Positions 55,181-63,519 of a DNA stretch of 64,000 nucleotides are shown here, one piece after another (the stretch's first letter is position 1; each line of letters opens with the position of its first letter). The DNA is from Halovulum marinum. GTDB lineage: Bacteria; Pseudomonadota; Alphaproteobacteria; Rhodobacterales; Rhodobacteraceae. Below the pieces are notes generated by a model, which worked only from the letters and a program-made list of their open reading frames with translations, was not told the origin of the DNA and ran no database searches. Location: NCBI RefSeq assembly GCF_009697225.1, contig NZ_WIND01000002.1, positions 472,163-536,162 on the forward strand, written 5' to 3'. Position numbers and translations under genes: made by a program.

Positions 55181-56110
55181 TCAGAAGCCGACCTTGTCCG
55201 CGCCCTTGAGCGCGAGCATCTCGCGTGCCTCGTCCGGGGTCGCCAGTTCCAGCCCCAGCCCCTCGATGATCTGGCGCGCCTTGGCGACCTGCTCGGCGTT
55301 GGTGCGGGCCAGCTGGCCGGGGCCGACCCAGAGCGAATCCTCCAGCCCGACGCGGACGTTGCCGCCCATCGCCGCCGCCATCGCCGCGATCGGCAGCTGG
55401 TTCTTGCCCGCGCCCAGCACCGACCAGCGGTACTGGTCGCCGAACAGCCGGTCGGCGGTGCGCTTCATGTGCATCACGTCCTCGGGGTGGGCGCCGATAC
55501 CGCCCATCAGCCCGAACACGGTCTGGATGAACAGCGGCGGCTTCACCAGGCCTTCGTCGAGGAAGTGCTTGAGGTTGTACAGGTGCGCAGTATCGTAGCA
55601 TTCGAACTCGAACCTCGTGCCCAGCGGCCCGAGCGTGGTCAGGATGTACTCCACCTGACCGAAGCTGTTGTTGAAGACGATGTTCTTGTTGCCGACATAG
55701 TCGCGTTCCCACTGGTGCTTCAGGTCCGGGAACCGCTTCAGCATCGGGAACAGGCCGAAGTTCATGCTGCCCATGTTCAGCGAGGCGACCTCGGGGCGGT
55801 GCGTCTCGGCCGGGCGGACGCGTTCCTCGATGGTCATCGTCGGGGCGCCGCCGGTGGTGATGTTCACGACGCAGTCCGAGGCCTGCTTGATCACGCCGAG
55901 GAACGGCTTGAACGCCTCGGGCGACTGGTCCGGCCGGCCGTCCTCGGGGTTGCGGGCGTGCAGGTGCACGATCGCCGCGCCGGCCTCGGCCGCGCCGATC
56001 GCCGCATCGGCGATCTCGGAGGCGGTGACCGGCAGGTATTCGGACATCGACGGGGTGTGGATCGCGCCGGTGACGGCGCAGGTGACGATGACCTTGCGTG
56101 GCGTGGCCAT
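55181..56110 (-). CDS. BKACE family protein (3-keto-5-aminohexanoate cleavage type)
   Basis: 309 residues of the BKACE (DUF849) family: RKVIVTCAVTGAIHTPSMSEYLP at the N-terminus, AGAAIVHLHARNPEDGRPDQ with a zinc-binding His pair, CVVNITTGGAPTMT, and VRVGLEDSLWVGPGQLARTNAEQV near the C-terminus. These zinc enzymes cleave a beta-keto acid with acetyl-CoA to acetoacetate plus a new acyl-CoA; different members accept different chains, such as 3-keto-5-aminohexanoate or dehydrocarnitine. Here it is the last gene of an operon with a hydroxyacid dehydrogenase. AAGGAG six bases before ATG 56108-56110. Confidence 0.93.
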   Translation of the reverse strand: MATPRKVIVTCAVTGAIHTPSMSEYLPVTASEIADAAIGAAEAGAAIVHLHARNPEDGRPDQSPEAFKPFLGVIKQASDCVVNITTGGAPTMTIEERVRPAETHRPEVASLNMGSMNFGLFPMLKRFPDLKHQWERDYVGNKNIVFNNSFGQVEYILTTLGPLGTRFEFECYDTAHLYNLKHFLDEGLVKPPLFIQTVFGLMGGIGAHPEDVMHMKRTADRLFGDQYRWSVLGAGKNQLPIAAMAAAMGGNVRVGLEDSLWVGPGQLARTNAEQVAKARQIIEGLGLELATPDEAREMLALKGADKVGF

Positions 56111-56121
56111 GATGGGCTCCT

Positions 56122-57054
56122 TCAGGGTTGTTCGGCCGCCAAGTGGCGGCGCAGCGCGGCAAGGCGCCGGTCGCGCCGGTCCTGCCGGGCGCGGATGCTG
56201 GCGGGGGCGCGATCCTGCGGCCAGGTCGCGGCGATCTTCTCGGCGTTTTCGACAGTGAACACCTCGGGCCCGGCCGGGGCCGCGGCGAGGCGGGCGTAGA
56301 ACGCGCCGTAGCGCCCGGCGTAGTCGACGATGCCGCCGGGGGCGTTCAGATCGATCGTCTCGATCGGTCCCATGAACGCCCAGCGCAGGCCGAGCCCGTG
56401 CTTGATGGTGGCATCCAGCCCCTCGACGCTGACCACGCCTTCGCCCAGCAGCCGCAGCGCCTCGGCCAGCAGCGCGCCCTGCAGGCGGTTGAGCACGAAG
56501 CCGTCGCGCTCCTGCGTCATCCGAACCGGCACCTGGCCGATCCCGGCGTACATCGCCTCGGCCCGGTCCAGGGTCGCGGCGGTGGTCCAGGGCGCCGGGC
56601 ACAGCTCGACCACCGGGACCAGGTGCGGCGGGTTCACCGGGTGGCCGACCACGCAGCGGCCGCGATGCGCCAGATCCTCGGTGAAGCGCGACGCGACGAT
56701 CGCCGAGGTAGACGAGGCGATGACCGCGTCCGCCGGCGTCGCGTCGTCGAGCCGGGCGAACAGCTCGCGCTTGATCTCGATCCGCTCCGGGCCGTTCTCC
56801 TGCACGAAGCCGGCGCCGGCCACCGCCTGCTCCAGCGTCGGGCAGGTGCGGATGCGGGCAAGCGCGCCGTCGCGGTCATCCAGCAGGCCCTCGGCCGCCA
56901 GCGTGTCGCACAGCGTGGCCATGTCGTCGGCGTAGCGTTCGAGCACGCCGGCGTCGGCGTCCCAGACCCGGACCTGGTGTCCGGCGCGGGCGAACAGCGC
57001 GCTCCACGAGCGGCCGATCAGACCCGCGCCGACGATGGCAACCGTTTCGGTCAT
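56122..57054 (-). CDS. Lambda-crystallin-like 3-hydroxyacid dehydrogenase
   Basis: 310 residues of the 3-hydroxyacyl-CoA dehydrogenase superfamily. The N-terminal Rossmann GAGLIGRSWSALFARAGHQVRVWD and the HPVNPPHLVPVVELCPAPWT block, containing the catalytic His, match lambda-crystallin/L-gulonate 3-dehydrogenase and carnitine dehydrogenase-type enzymes, which act on free hydroxy acids and not on CoA esters. NAD-dependent oxidation of a beta-hydroxy acid would supply the substrate of the BKACE enzyme encoded 11 bases downstream. AAGGA six bases before the ATG. The gene is also only 13 bases from the Liv fusion. Confidence 0.9.
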   Translation of the reverse strand: MTETVAIVGAGLIGRSWSALFARAGHQVRVWDADAGVLERYADDMATLCDTLAAEGLLDDRDGALARIRTCPTLEQAVAGAGFVQENGPERIEIKRELFARLDDATPADAVIASSTSAIVASRFTEDLAHRGRCVVGHPVNPPHLVPVVELCPAPWTTAATLDRAEAMYAGIGQVPVRMTQERDGFVLNRLQGALLAEALRLLGEGVVSVEGLDATIKHGLGLRWAFMGPIETIDLNAPGGIVDYAGRYGAFYARLAAAPAGPEVFTVENAEKIAATWPQDRAPASIRARQDRRDRRLAALRRHLAAEQP

Positions 57055-57067
57055 CTTGGTCCTTTCC

Positions 57068-59578
57068 TCAAAGCCAGAGCACCTTGCGGCGCAGGTCGAT
57101 GTCCTGTGCCAGCGCGCAGGACGGGCCTTCGTGGATGATGCTGCCGCGCTCCAGCGCGACGGTGCGGTCCGATAGCGTCAGCGCCAGGTCCAGGTTGTGG
57201 TCGACGATGATGATCGACACCTCCTGCCGCAAGCGGTCGAAGGTCTCGAACAGCTGTTCGACCACCGCCGGCGACAGGCCCTCGAACGGCTCGTCCAGCA
57301 GCAGCACGCGGGTGTCGCCGGACAGCGCGCGCGCCACCGCCGCCATCTGCTGCTCGCCGCCCGAGAGGTAGTCGGCAGGGGTGTCGAGCCGTTCGCGCAG
57401 CCGCGGGAAGTAGGTGAGGATGCGCTCCTCGTCCCAGTGCGAGCCGGCGCCGGTCTGCCGGCGGATGCGGCCCAGTTCCAGGTTGTCCTTTACCGACATG
57501 CCGGCGAACAGCCCGCGGCCCTGCGGAACGTAGGAGATCCCGGCGCGGGCCATCGCCGCCGAGGGCAGGCCCTGGATCGGCCTGCCGTCCAGCCGGATCT
57601 CGCCGCTGCCCACCGGCGCGATGCCGATCAGCGCCTTGAGCAGGGTCGACTTGCCCGCGCCGTTGCGGCCCAGCAGCGCGACGATCTCGCCCTGGCGCAG
57701 ATCGAAGCTGACGTCGTTGATGATGTGGCTCTTGCCATAGCTGACGTTGACCTTGTCGAGCGCCAGCAGCACCTCGTCCCGCACCGCGCTTTCGCGCCGT
57801 CTGGCGGTGACCGCCGAGATCCCCGAGCCGATGTAGACCTCCTGCACGCGGGGGTCGGTGCGGGCGTGCTCGACGGTGCCGTCGAGCAGCACGTGGCCCT
57901 CGTTCATCACCGTCACGTGGTCGGCCAGTTCGAACACCCGGTCGATGTCGTGTTCGACCAGCAGCACCGGGATGTCCTGCGACAGCGACTTCAGCAGCAG
58001 GCCGACGCGCTCGCGCTCGGCCACCGACAGGCCGGCCAGCGGCTCGTCCGCCAGCAGGATGCGCGGATGGTTGCCCAACGCCAGGCCGAGGTCCAGCAGC
58101 CGCTGGCCGCCGTAGGACAGCGAGCCCGCCTCGGCCTGCTCCATGCCCGCCAGCCCGGCGTAGTCCATGATCTGCGCGGTGCGGGCGTTGACCTCGTCCA
58201 GCCCGCGGGCGCGGATCAGCGGGTTCATGCGCTGCGCGTCGCCGGCCTGCACCGCCAGGCGGATGTTCTCGTGCACGCTGAGCGAGGGGAACAGGTTGGT
58301 GATCTGGAAGCTGCGCCCGATCCCGGCGGCCGAGATCTCCTCGGGGGTGCGCCCGGACAGCGGCTGGCCGGCCAGCGTCACCTCGCCGGCGTCGGGCTTG
58401 TAGAGCCCGGACAGCAGGTTGAACGCGGTGGTCTTGCCGGCGCCGTTCGGCCCGATCAGCGCGTGCAGCGTGCGGTCGCGCACCGAGATGCCGACATCGT
58501 CCACCGCCTTGAGCCCGCCGAAGTGCTTGGAGATGCCGCTGGCCACCAGCAGCGGGCCGGCGACGTGCTCGGCGGGTTTCAGGAACGCGGGCAGCGGATG
58601 CACCCCGGCCCGGCGCCCGGCCATGGCGGCGCCGGTCTCGGCGGGCGGGCGCAGATAGCGGCGGATCTGCCCGGGCAGGCCGACCAGGCCGTCGCGGGCG
58701 AACAGCACGAACACCATGAACACCAGGCCGAACCAGAACAGCCAGTTCGAGGACCAGATCGACAGGTACTCGCGGAACAGGATGTAGAACAGCGCGCCGA
58801 TCACCGGGCCGATGAAGCTGCGCATGCCGCCGATCACCACCATTGCCAGCAGCTCGCCCGAGAAGATCACCGACATCGGCTCGGCCGAGGTCATCCGGTT
58901 CTTGTAGAGCAGCAGCGCGCCGGCCAGCGCGGTGATCGTCGCCGACAGCACGAACGCGGCCAGCTTGTAGCGGTCGACCCGGTAGCCCAGGAAGCGCGCG
59001 CGCTGCTCGTTCTCGCGGATCGCCAGCAGCACCGTGCCCAGCGGCGAGTTGTTGAACCGCCACAGCAGCGCCAACACCGCAAAGGCGATCGCGGCGACCA
59101 GCCAGTAGTAGGGCTGCGACATCTCGAAATCGACGCCGAGGAACGCCGGCCGGTCGATGCCGCCGAGGCCGTTCTCGCCGCCGGTGACCTCGGTCCAGCG
59201 GAAGGCGATGGTGAAGCCCAGCGCCGACAGCGCCAGCGTCATCAGCGAGAAGTAGACCCCGCGGCGGCGCAGGATCAGCGCGCCGAACACCGCCGAGGCC
59301 GCCGCGGTGATCAGCAGCGCCGCCAGCACCGGGATCAGGAACGCCCCGCCCATCGCCAGCGAGGTCAGCCCGGCGGCGTAGGCGCCCAGGCCGAACCACG
59401 CGCCGTGGCCGAAGCTGACCAGCCCGGTGCGCCCGGCGAGGATGTTCAGGCCCATGCAGGCGAGGCCGTAGATCACCACCTCGGTCGCCGAGGTGTAGGT
59501 CAGCCCGGCGGCGAGGATCACGAAGGGCAGCACGACCAGCGCGGCGCCCGCGGCGAGAAGCGGATGGATGCGGGGCAT
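57068..59578 (-). CDS. Branched-chain-type ABC transporter LivM-LivG-LivF fusion
   Basis: 836 residues in one frame with three domains. Residues 1 to about 315 are the LivM permease (about ten helices; GLVSFGHGAWFGLGAY is the conserved permease box). Residues about 342-590 are the LivG ATPase: Walker A GPNGAGKT 376-383, signature LSYGG 487-491, Walker B ILLADEP 507-513. Residues about 603-836 are the LivF ATPase: Walker A GRNGAGKS 637-644, LSGGE, LLLDEP. The three are usually separate proteins. The protein imports a small organic or amino acid, with LivH and the binding protein. It starts six bases after livH. Confidence 0.95.
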   Translation of the reverse strand: MPRIHPLLAAGAALVVLPFVILAAGLTYTSATEVVIYGLACMGLNILAGRTGLVSFGHGAWFGLGAYAAGLTSLAMGGAFLIPVLAALLITAAASAVFGALILRRRGVYFSLMTLALSALGFTIAFRWTEVTGGENGLGGIDRPAFLGVDFEMSQPYYWLVAAIAFAVLALLWRFNNSPLGTVLLAIRENEQRARFLGYRVDRYKLAAFVLSATITALAGALLLYKNRMTSAEPMSVIFSGELLAMVVIGGMRSFIGPVIGALFYILFREYLSIWSSNWLFWFGLVFMVFVLFARDGLVGLPGQIRRYLRPPAETGAAMAGRRAGVHPLPAFLKPAEHVAGPLLVASGISKHFGGLKAVDDVGISVRDRTLHALIGPNGAGKTTAFNLLSGLYKPDAGEVTLAGQPLSGRTPEEISAAGIGRSFQITNLFPSLSVHENIRLAVQAGDAQRMNPLIRARGLDEVNARTAQIMDYAGLAGMEQAEAGSLSYGGQRLLDLGLALGNHPRILLADEPLAGLSVAERERVGLLLKSLSQDIPVLLVEHDIDRVFELADHVTVMNEGHVLLDGTVEHARTDPRVQEVYIGSGISAVTARRRESAVRDEVLLALDKVNVSYGKSHIINDVSFDLRQGEIVALLGRNGAGKSTLLKALIGIAPVGSGEIRLDGRPIQGLPSAAMARAGISYVPQGRGLFAGMSVKDNLELGRIRRQTGAGSHWDEERILTYFPRLRERLDTPADYLSGGEQQMAAVARALSGDTRVLLLDEPFEGLSPAVVEQLFETFDRLRQEVSIIIVDHNLDLALTLSDRTVALERGSIIHEGPSCALAQDIDLRRKVLWL

Positions 59579-59584
59579 GGGGAC

Positions 59585-60460
59585 CTATTCGAAGCGGAGG
59601 ATGCGTTCGCCGAGCAGGCCGCGCGGGCGCACCAGCAGAACCAGGAACATCAGCAGGTAGATGGCGGCGGTGGACCAGGACGACAGGCCGACGGCGACCA
59701 GCACCCCCTTGGTCAGGCCGACCAGCACCGCGGCGATGATCACGCCCCAGAACGAGCCGAGCCCGCCGATCACCACCACGACGAAGGCCAGGGTGATGAT
59801 CTCGGCGCCCATCGCCGGGTGCACGGTGTAGATCGGCGACAGCAGCACGCCGGCCAGACCGGCCAGGCCGATGGCGATCCCGGCGACGACCGACAGGTAG
59901 GGCCGCAGCGAGATCCCCAGCGCGCCGACGATCTCGGGGTTCTGCACCCCGGCGCGCACGATCCGGCCGAACGAGGTGCGGTTCAGCAGCACCCACAGCC
60001 CGGCCACTGCCAGCGCGGCGACCGCGATCAGGAAGATCCGGTAGCGCGAGTAGATGAAATCGCCCAGGAACACCTGCCCGCGCAGCACGTCGGGCATGTT
60101 GTAGCTTTGCGGCGAGGCGCCGAAGATCCAGCGCAGGCCCTGCTCGATCACCATCGCCAGCCCGAAGGTCAGCAGCAGCGAGTACAGCGGGTCGATGCGG
60201 TAGAAGCGGGTGAACAGCAGCCGCTCGGTCAGCATCCCCAGCCCGGCGACGATCAGCGGCACCAGGATCAGCGCGCCGAAGAAGCCCGCATAGGGCGTGA
60301 TCACGAGCGCGAGGTAGGCGCCGATGGCGAAGAACGCCCCGTGCGCGAGGTTGATGATCCCGCCCAGCGAGAAGATCAGCGACAGCCCCAGCGCGATCAG
60401 CAGGTAGTATGTGCCGTCGAGCAGTCCGTTCAGGACCTGCGCGATGAATAGCCCCAGCAT
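59585..60460 (-). CDS. livH: Branched-chain-type ABC transporter permease LivH
   Basis: 291 residues, about eight membrane helices, with the LivH features TYYLLIALGLSLIFSLGGIINLAHGAFFAIGAYLAL and the loop EITLAFVVVVIGGLGSFWGVI. It pairs with the LivM domain of the fusion protein to form the channel. The start ATG overlaps no other gene; a hairpin at 60497-60523 separates it from the binding-protein gene. Which amino acid or related acid it carries cannot be told. Confidence 0.95.
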   Translation of the reverse strand: MLGLFIAQVLNGLLDGTYYLLIALGLSLIFSLGGIINLAHGAFFAIGAYLALVITPYAGFFGALILVPLIVAGLGMLTERLLFTRFYRIDPLYSLLLTFGLAMVIEQGLRWIFGASPQSYNMPDVLRGQVFLGDFIYSRYRIFLIAVAALAVAGLWVLLNRTSFGRIVRAGVQNPEIVGALGISLRPYLSVVAGIAIGLAGLAGVLLSPIYTVHPAMGAEIITLAFVVVVIGGLGSFWGVIIAAVLVGLTKGVLVAVGLSSWSTAAIYLLMFLVLLVRPRGLLGERILRFE

Positions 60461-60496
60461 GGCGGCGCGATGCCTCCCGGTTTCCTGTCCTTGGGT

Positions 60497-60523
60497 GGCG
60501 GGCGGCGGATGCCGCCGCCCGCC
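60497..60523 (-). other. Intercistronic hairpin between livK-type gene and livH
   Basis: Perfect 12-bp inverted repeat GGCGGGCGGCGG / CCGCCGCCCGCC with a 3-base loop, 7 bases after the binding-protein stop codon (minus strand). No T-run, so more likely an mRNA-stabilising or attenuating structure than a terminator. Confidence 0.7.
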
Positions 60524-60529
60524 GGCGGC

Positions 60530-61774
60530 TCAGAGCGTGCAGGTGCCGCCGGTGACGCTTTGCGCCAGCGTCTCGAGCGGCTGGTCCGCGCCGGGCAGCG
60601 GTTCCGAGGTGGTGAAGATGTCCCACTGGTTCTGCGCCTCGCCCGCGGGCAGCGCGGTGATGGCGTAGATCTCCTGGATCAGCTGGTGGTCCGAGGGGCG
60701 GAAATAGCCCTTGCGGTTCTTCATCAGGTCGAACTGCGCCTCGTCGCTTTCGAGATAGGCGACCAGCGTGTCGCCGCCGGCGTCGCCGGCCTCGGCCACC
60801 GCCCTGGCCATGATCAGCCCGGCGTTGTAGTCGCCCCAGGCCTGGTTCTCGGGCGGCTTGCCGTAGGCGTCGGTGAACGCCTGGACGAAGGCCTGGCTGG
60901 CGTCGTTCGGCACCAGGTGGTTCCAGACGTTGGGCCAGGTGCCGCTGAAGTTCTGCGCGCCCGCCGCCCAGGCCGAGACGGTGTCGAAACCGAAGCCGCC
61001 AAGGGTGAAGTCCAACCCGAACTCGCCGTACTGCTTGAGGAAGTTGGTGATCTGCGTCCCCGCGAGGTTCAGCGCCACCACGTCAGGCTGCGCCTGCCGG
61101 ATCTTCAGCAGGTAGGACGAGAAATCGGTGGCGTCGGTCGGCACCAGGTCGTCGCCCACCAGCACGCCGCCGTTGGCGTCGAGGAACGCCTTGGCCGCCG
61201 ACAGCAGGTCGTGGCCGAACGCGTAGTCGGCGGTCATCGTGTACCAGTTCTTGCCGTCGACCATGTCCTGGCTGCGGAAGAACTCGCCCTCGGCGTTCAC
61301 ATACATCGAGTTCTGCGTCTCGACGTGGAACATGTAGCGGTTGCAGTCCTGGCCGCGCAGGCTGTCCGAGTTGCCGCCGGTGTTGATGAAGCACTTGCCG
61401 TAGCGCGCCGCCACCTGGCTGATCGTCAGGCACGAGGCCGAGGAGATCTCGCCGATGATCATCTCGACCTGGTCGCGCTCGAACATGCGCTCGGCCTTGG
61501 TCGAGGCGGTCTGCGGGTTGACGCTGTCCTCCATGATCAGCTCGATCTGCCGCCCGCCGGCGCCGCCGTTGGCGTTGACATGCTCGACCGCCAGCTTGAT
61601 GCCCATCTGGGCGTATTCGCCCAGCGGCCCGAGAAAGCCGGTGGTCGGGGTCAGGTGGCCGATCTTCAGCGGCGCGGCCTGCGCCCGCAGATAGGCCGGG
61701 GCCGCCACGCCCAGCGCAACGCCGGCCGCGCCGGTCCGCAGAAAGCCCCTGCGGGTCGTGTTTTCGGTTGTCAT
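60530..61774 (-). CDS. Liv-type (LivK-like) substrate-binding protein, Tat-exported
   Basis: 414 residues. A twin-arginine signal TRRGFLRTGAAGVALGVAAPAYLRAQA (residues about 8-34) replaces the usual Sec signal. The mature part is a type I periplasmic binding protein: LKIGHLTPTTGFLGPLGEYAQMGIKLAVEHVN, RQIELIMEDS, and a second lobe with GFGFDTVSAWAAGAQNFSGTWPN. It delivers substrate to LivH-LivMGF. It is the first gene of the operon, divergent from the GntR regulator 148 bases away. Two Cys in ASCLTIS and GQDCNRYMF may form a disulfide. Confidence 0.94.
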   Translation of the reverse strand: MTTENTTRRGFLRTGAAGVALGVAAPAYLRAQAAPLKIGHLTPTTGFLGPLGEYAQMGIKLAVEHVNANGGAGGRQIELIMEDSVNPQTASTKAERMFERDQVEMIIGEISSASCLTISQVAARYGKCFINTGGNSDSLRGQDCNRYMFHVETQNSMYVNAEGEFFRSQDMVDGKNWYTMTADYAFGHDLLSAAKAFLDANGGVLVGDDLVPTDATDFSSYLLKIRQAQPDVVALNLAGTQITNFLKQYGEFGLDFTLGGFGFDTVSAWAAGAQNFSGTWPNVWNHLVPNDASQAFVQAFTDAYGKPPENQAWGDYNAGLIMARAVAEAGDAGGDTLVAYLESDEAQFDLMKNRKGYFRPSDHQLIQEIYAITALPAGEAQNQWDIFTTSEPLPGADQPLETLAQSVTGGTCTL

Positions 61775-61887
61775 GGTATCCTCCCTGGAACCTGGTCTTG
61801 CGGATCAGACCGGACCGGGGCGGGGACGTTCCGGCTGACTTTCGCCGCCCGCCGGTGGATCAATGGTTGAAGTCCTGCCCGATCTGG

Positions 61888-61904
61888 TGTGATCTGAGAT
61901 CACA
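61888..61904. promoter_or_regulatory. 17-bp perfect palindrome, candidate GntR operator
   Basis: TGTGATCTGAGATCACA: 8-bp arms around a central G. It lies between the divergent binding-protein and gntR genes, 18 bases before the regulator's start. GntR/FCD regulators bind such short palindromes between divergent genes, so it is the likely site through which the regulator controls both arms. Confidence 0.7.
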
Positions 61905-61922
61905 GTTGCAGAGAGGCGCTGC

Positions 61923-62690
61923 GTGAGTCAACACGGAGTTACCGAAATCATGGCCCAGCCGCTCGACAAGCTCCGACCCGCCCGCCGGCAAACGCTTTCC
62001 GATCAGGTGTTTGACACCCTCAGCGAGATGCTGCTGTCGGGCGCGCTGCGGCCCCGCGACCGGCTGTCGCTGCGCGATCTGGCCGAGCGGCTGGAGGTTT
62101 CGATGATGCCGGTGCGCGAGGCGGTGAGTCGCCTGGCGGCCAGCGGCGCGCTGGAGGTCAGCCCGAAACGCGCGGTGATGGTGCCGCTGATGACCGCGGC
62201 GGAATTCGCCGACCTGACCATGGTGCGGATGCTGAACGAGGGGCAGGCGGCGCGGCTGGCGGCCGAGCGCGGCGCGAAGACCGACATCGCCGCGGTCATC
62301 GCGCTGTCCGAACGGTTCGATGCGGTGCTGGACCGGGCCTACGGCAGCGCCGCGGCGGTGGCGGCGAACAAGGATCTGCATTTCGCGCTGTATCGCGCCG
62401 CCGGCTCGGCCGCGCTGATGGAGGTGATCACCATGCTCTGGCTCAAGGCCGGGCCGATCATCAACTTCGACATCGGCGTCGAGGCCGGCGTGCCGCGCGA
62501 GGAAGAGATGCAGCGCTCGCGCGGGCACCACTCGCGCGCGCATCACCGGATGCTGTGCGACGCGCTGACGGCGCGCGACGGCGACGCCGCGGCGCACGCG
62601 GTGGCCGAGGACATCCGCACCGCCTCGGAACTCATCCGCGCCCACGGCGGGATGGACACGGACGACAACATCAGGAGGATCATCCCGTGA
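61923..62690 (+). CDS. GntR-family transcriptional regulator with FCD domain
   Basis: About 255 residues. N-terminal winged helix-turn-helix (about 18-85) with LSDQVFDTLSEMLLSGALRPRDRLSLRDLAERLEVSMMPVREAVSRLAASGALEV, then a C-terminal all-helical FCD ligand domain (about 100-235) whose metal-binding residues are represented by D..H (NKDLHFALYRAA) and later His (SRGHHSRAHHRML). FCD regulators sense small organic acids. GTG 61923 has AGAGAGG six bases upstream; ATG 61950 is an alternative. Its stop overlaps the SDR start. It presumably represses the flanking transport/catabolic genes. Confidence 0.93.
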   Translation: MSQHGVTEIMAQPLDKLRPARRQTLSDQVFDTLSEMLLSGALRPRDRLSLRDLAERLEVSMMPVREAVSRLAASGALEVSPKRAVMVPLMTAAEFADLTMVRMLNEGQAARLAAERGAKTDIAAVIALSERFDAVLDRAYGSAAAVAANKDLHFALYRAAGSAALMEVITMLWLKAGPIINFDIGVEAGVPREEEMQRSRGHHSRAHHRMLCDALTARDGDAAAHAVAEDIRTASELIRAHGGMDTDDNIRRIIP

Positions 62691-63454
62691 AGCTGGAACT
62701 GCAGGGCGCGCGCGTCATCGTCACCGCCGGGGCGCAGGGCATCGGCCGCGCCATCGTCGACGCCTACCTGGCCGAGGGCGCCCGCGTCGCCACCTGCGAC
62801 ACCGACGACGCCGCGCTGGAGACGCTGCCGCCCTCGGTGTTCCGGCAGCGCGCCGACATGGGCGACGCGGCGCAGATCGCCACCTTCATGGCCGCGGCGC
62901 TGGACGCCCTGGGCGGGCTGGACGTGCTGGTGAACAATGCCGGCATCGCCGGGCCGACCGGCCCGGTCGAGCAGCTGGACCCGGCGGACTGGGACGCCTG
63001 CCTGAACATCTGCCTGACCTCGCAGTTCCATTGCGTGCGCCACGCGGTGCCGGCGCTGCGGAAAAGCGGCAACGCCTCGGTGATCAACCTGTCGTCGCTG
63101 GCCGGCCGGCTCGGCTTTGCGCTGCGCACGCCGTATGCGGCGGCGAAATGGGGCGTGATCGGCCTGACCAAGTCGCTGGCGATCGAACTGGGGCGCGACG
63201 GCATCCGCTGCAACGCGATCCTGCCCGGCATCGTCGCCGGCGACCGCCAGCGGCGGGTGCTCGAGGCCAAGGCCCAGCGCCGCGGCATCAGTTTCGCCGA
63301 GGTCGAGGCCGAGGCGTTCTCCTACACCTCGCTCAAGGACTATGTGCAGCCGGAGCAGATCGCCGACCAGATCCTGTTCCTGACCAGCCCGCGCGGGCGC
63401 ACGATCTCGGGGCAGGCGGTGTCGGTCTGCGGCGACGCGCAGATGCTGGCCTGA
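62687..63454 (+). CDS. Short-chain dehydrogenase/reductase (SDR)
   Basis: 255 residues, classical SDR: TAGAQGIGRAIV for NAD(P), NNAGIAG, catalytic Ser in NLSSLAG, YAAAK with the Tyr-x-x-x-Lys pair, and PGIVAGDRQRRV downstream. GTG 62687 overlaps the gntR stop (GTGA) with AGGAGG nine bases upstream, so translation is coupled. It probably oxidises or reduces a hydroxyl of the imported substrate or an intermediate; alcohol and hydroxy-acid activities are typical. Downstream an IS element begins about 66 bases after its stop. Confidence 0.92.
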   Translation: MKLELQGARVIVTAGAQGIGRAIVDAYLAEGARVATCDTDDAALETLPPSVFRQRADMGDAAQIATFMAAALDALGGLDVLVNNAGIAGPTGPVEQLDPADWDACLNICLTSQFHCVRHAVPALRKSGNASVINLSSLAGRLGFALRTPYAAAKWGVIGLTKSLAIELGRDGIRCNAILPGIVAGDRQRRVLEAKAQRRGISFAEVEAEAFSYTSLKDYVQPEQIADQILFLTSPRGRTISGQAVSVCGDAQMLA

Positions 63455-63519
63455 GCGACCGGCACGGGTCTGCCGGCGAGGCGACGGCGAATGCCGCGTC
63501 GCCCGCATCGTCGCCGCTT

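Noticed and set aside
57197..60451. Open frame of 1084 codons on + opposite the Liv genes
   Set aside because: Gln/His/Asp/Arg-rich antisense shadow; the minus strand encodes clear ABC transporter proteins.
61888..61904. Palindrome as a CRP site
   Set aside because: The arms match TGTGA/TCACA but are separated by seven bases and not six, and a dedicated GntR regulator is encoded next to it.
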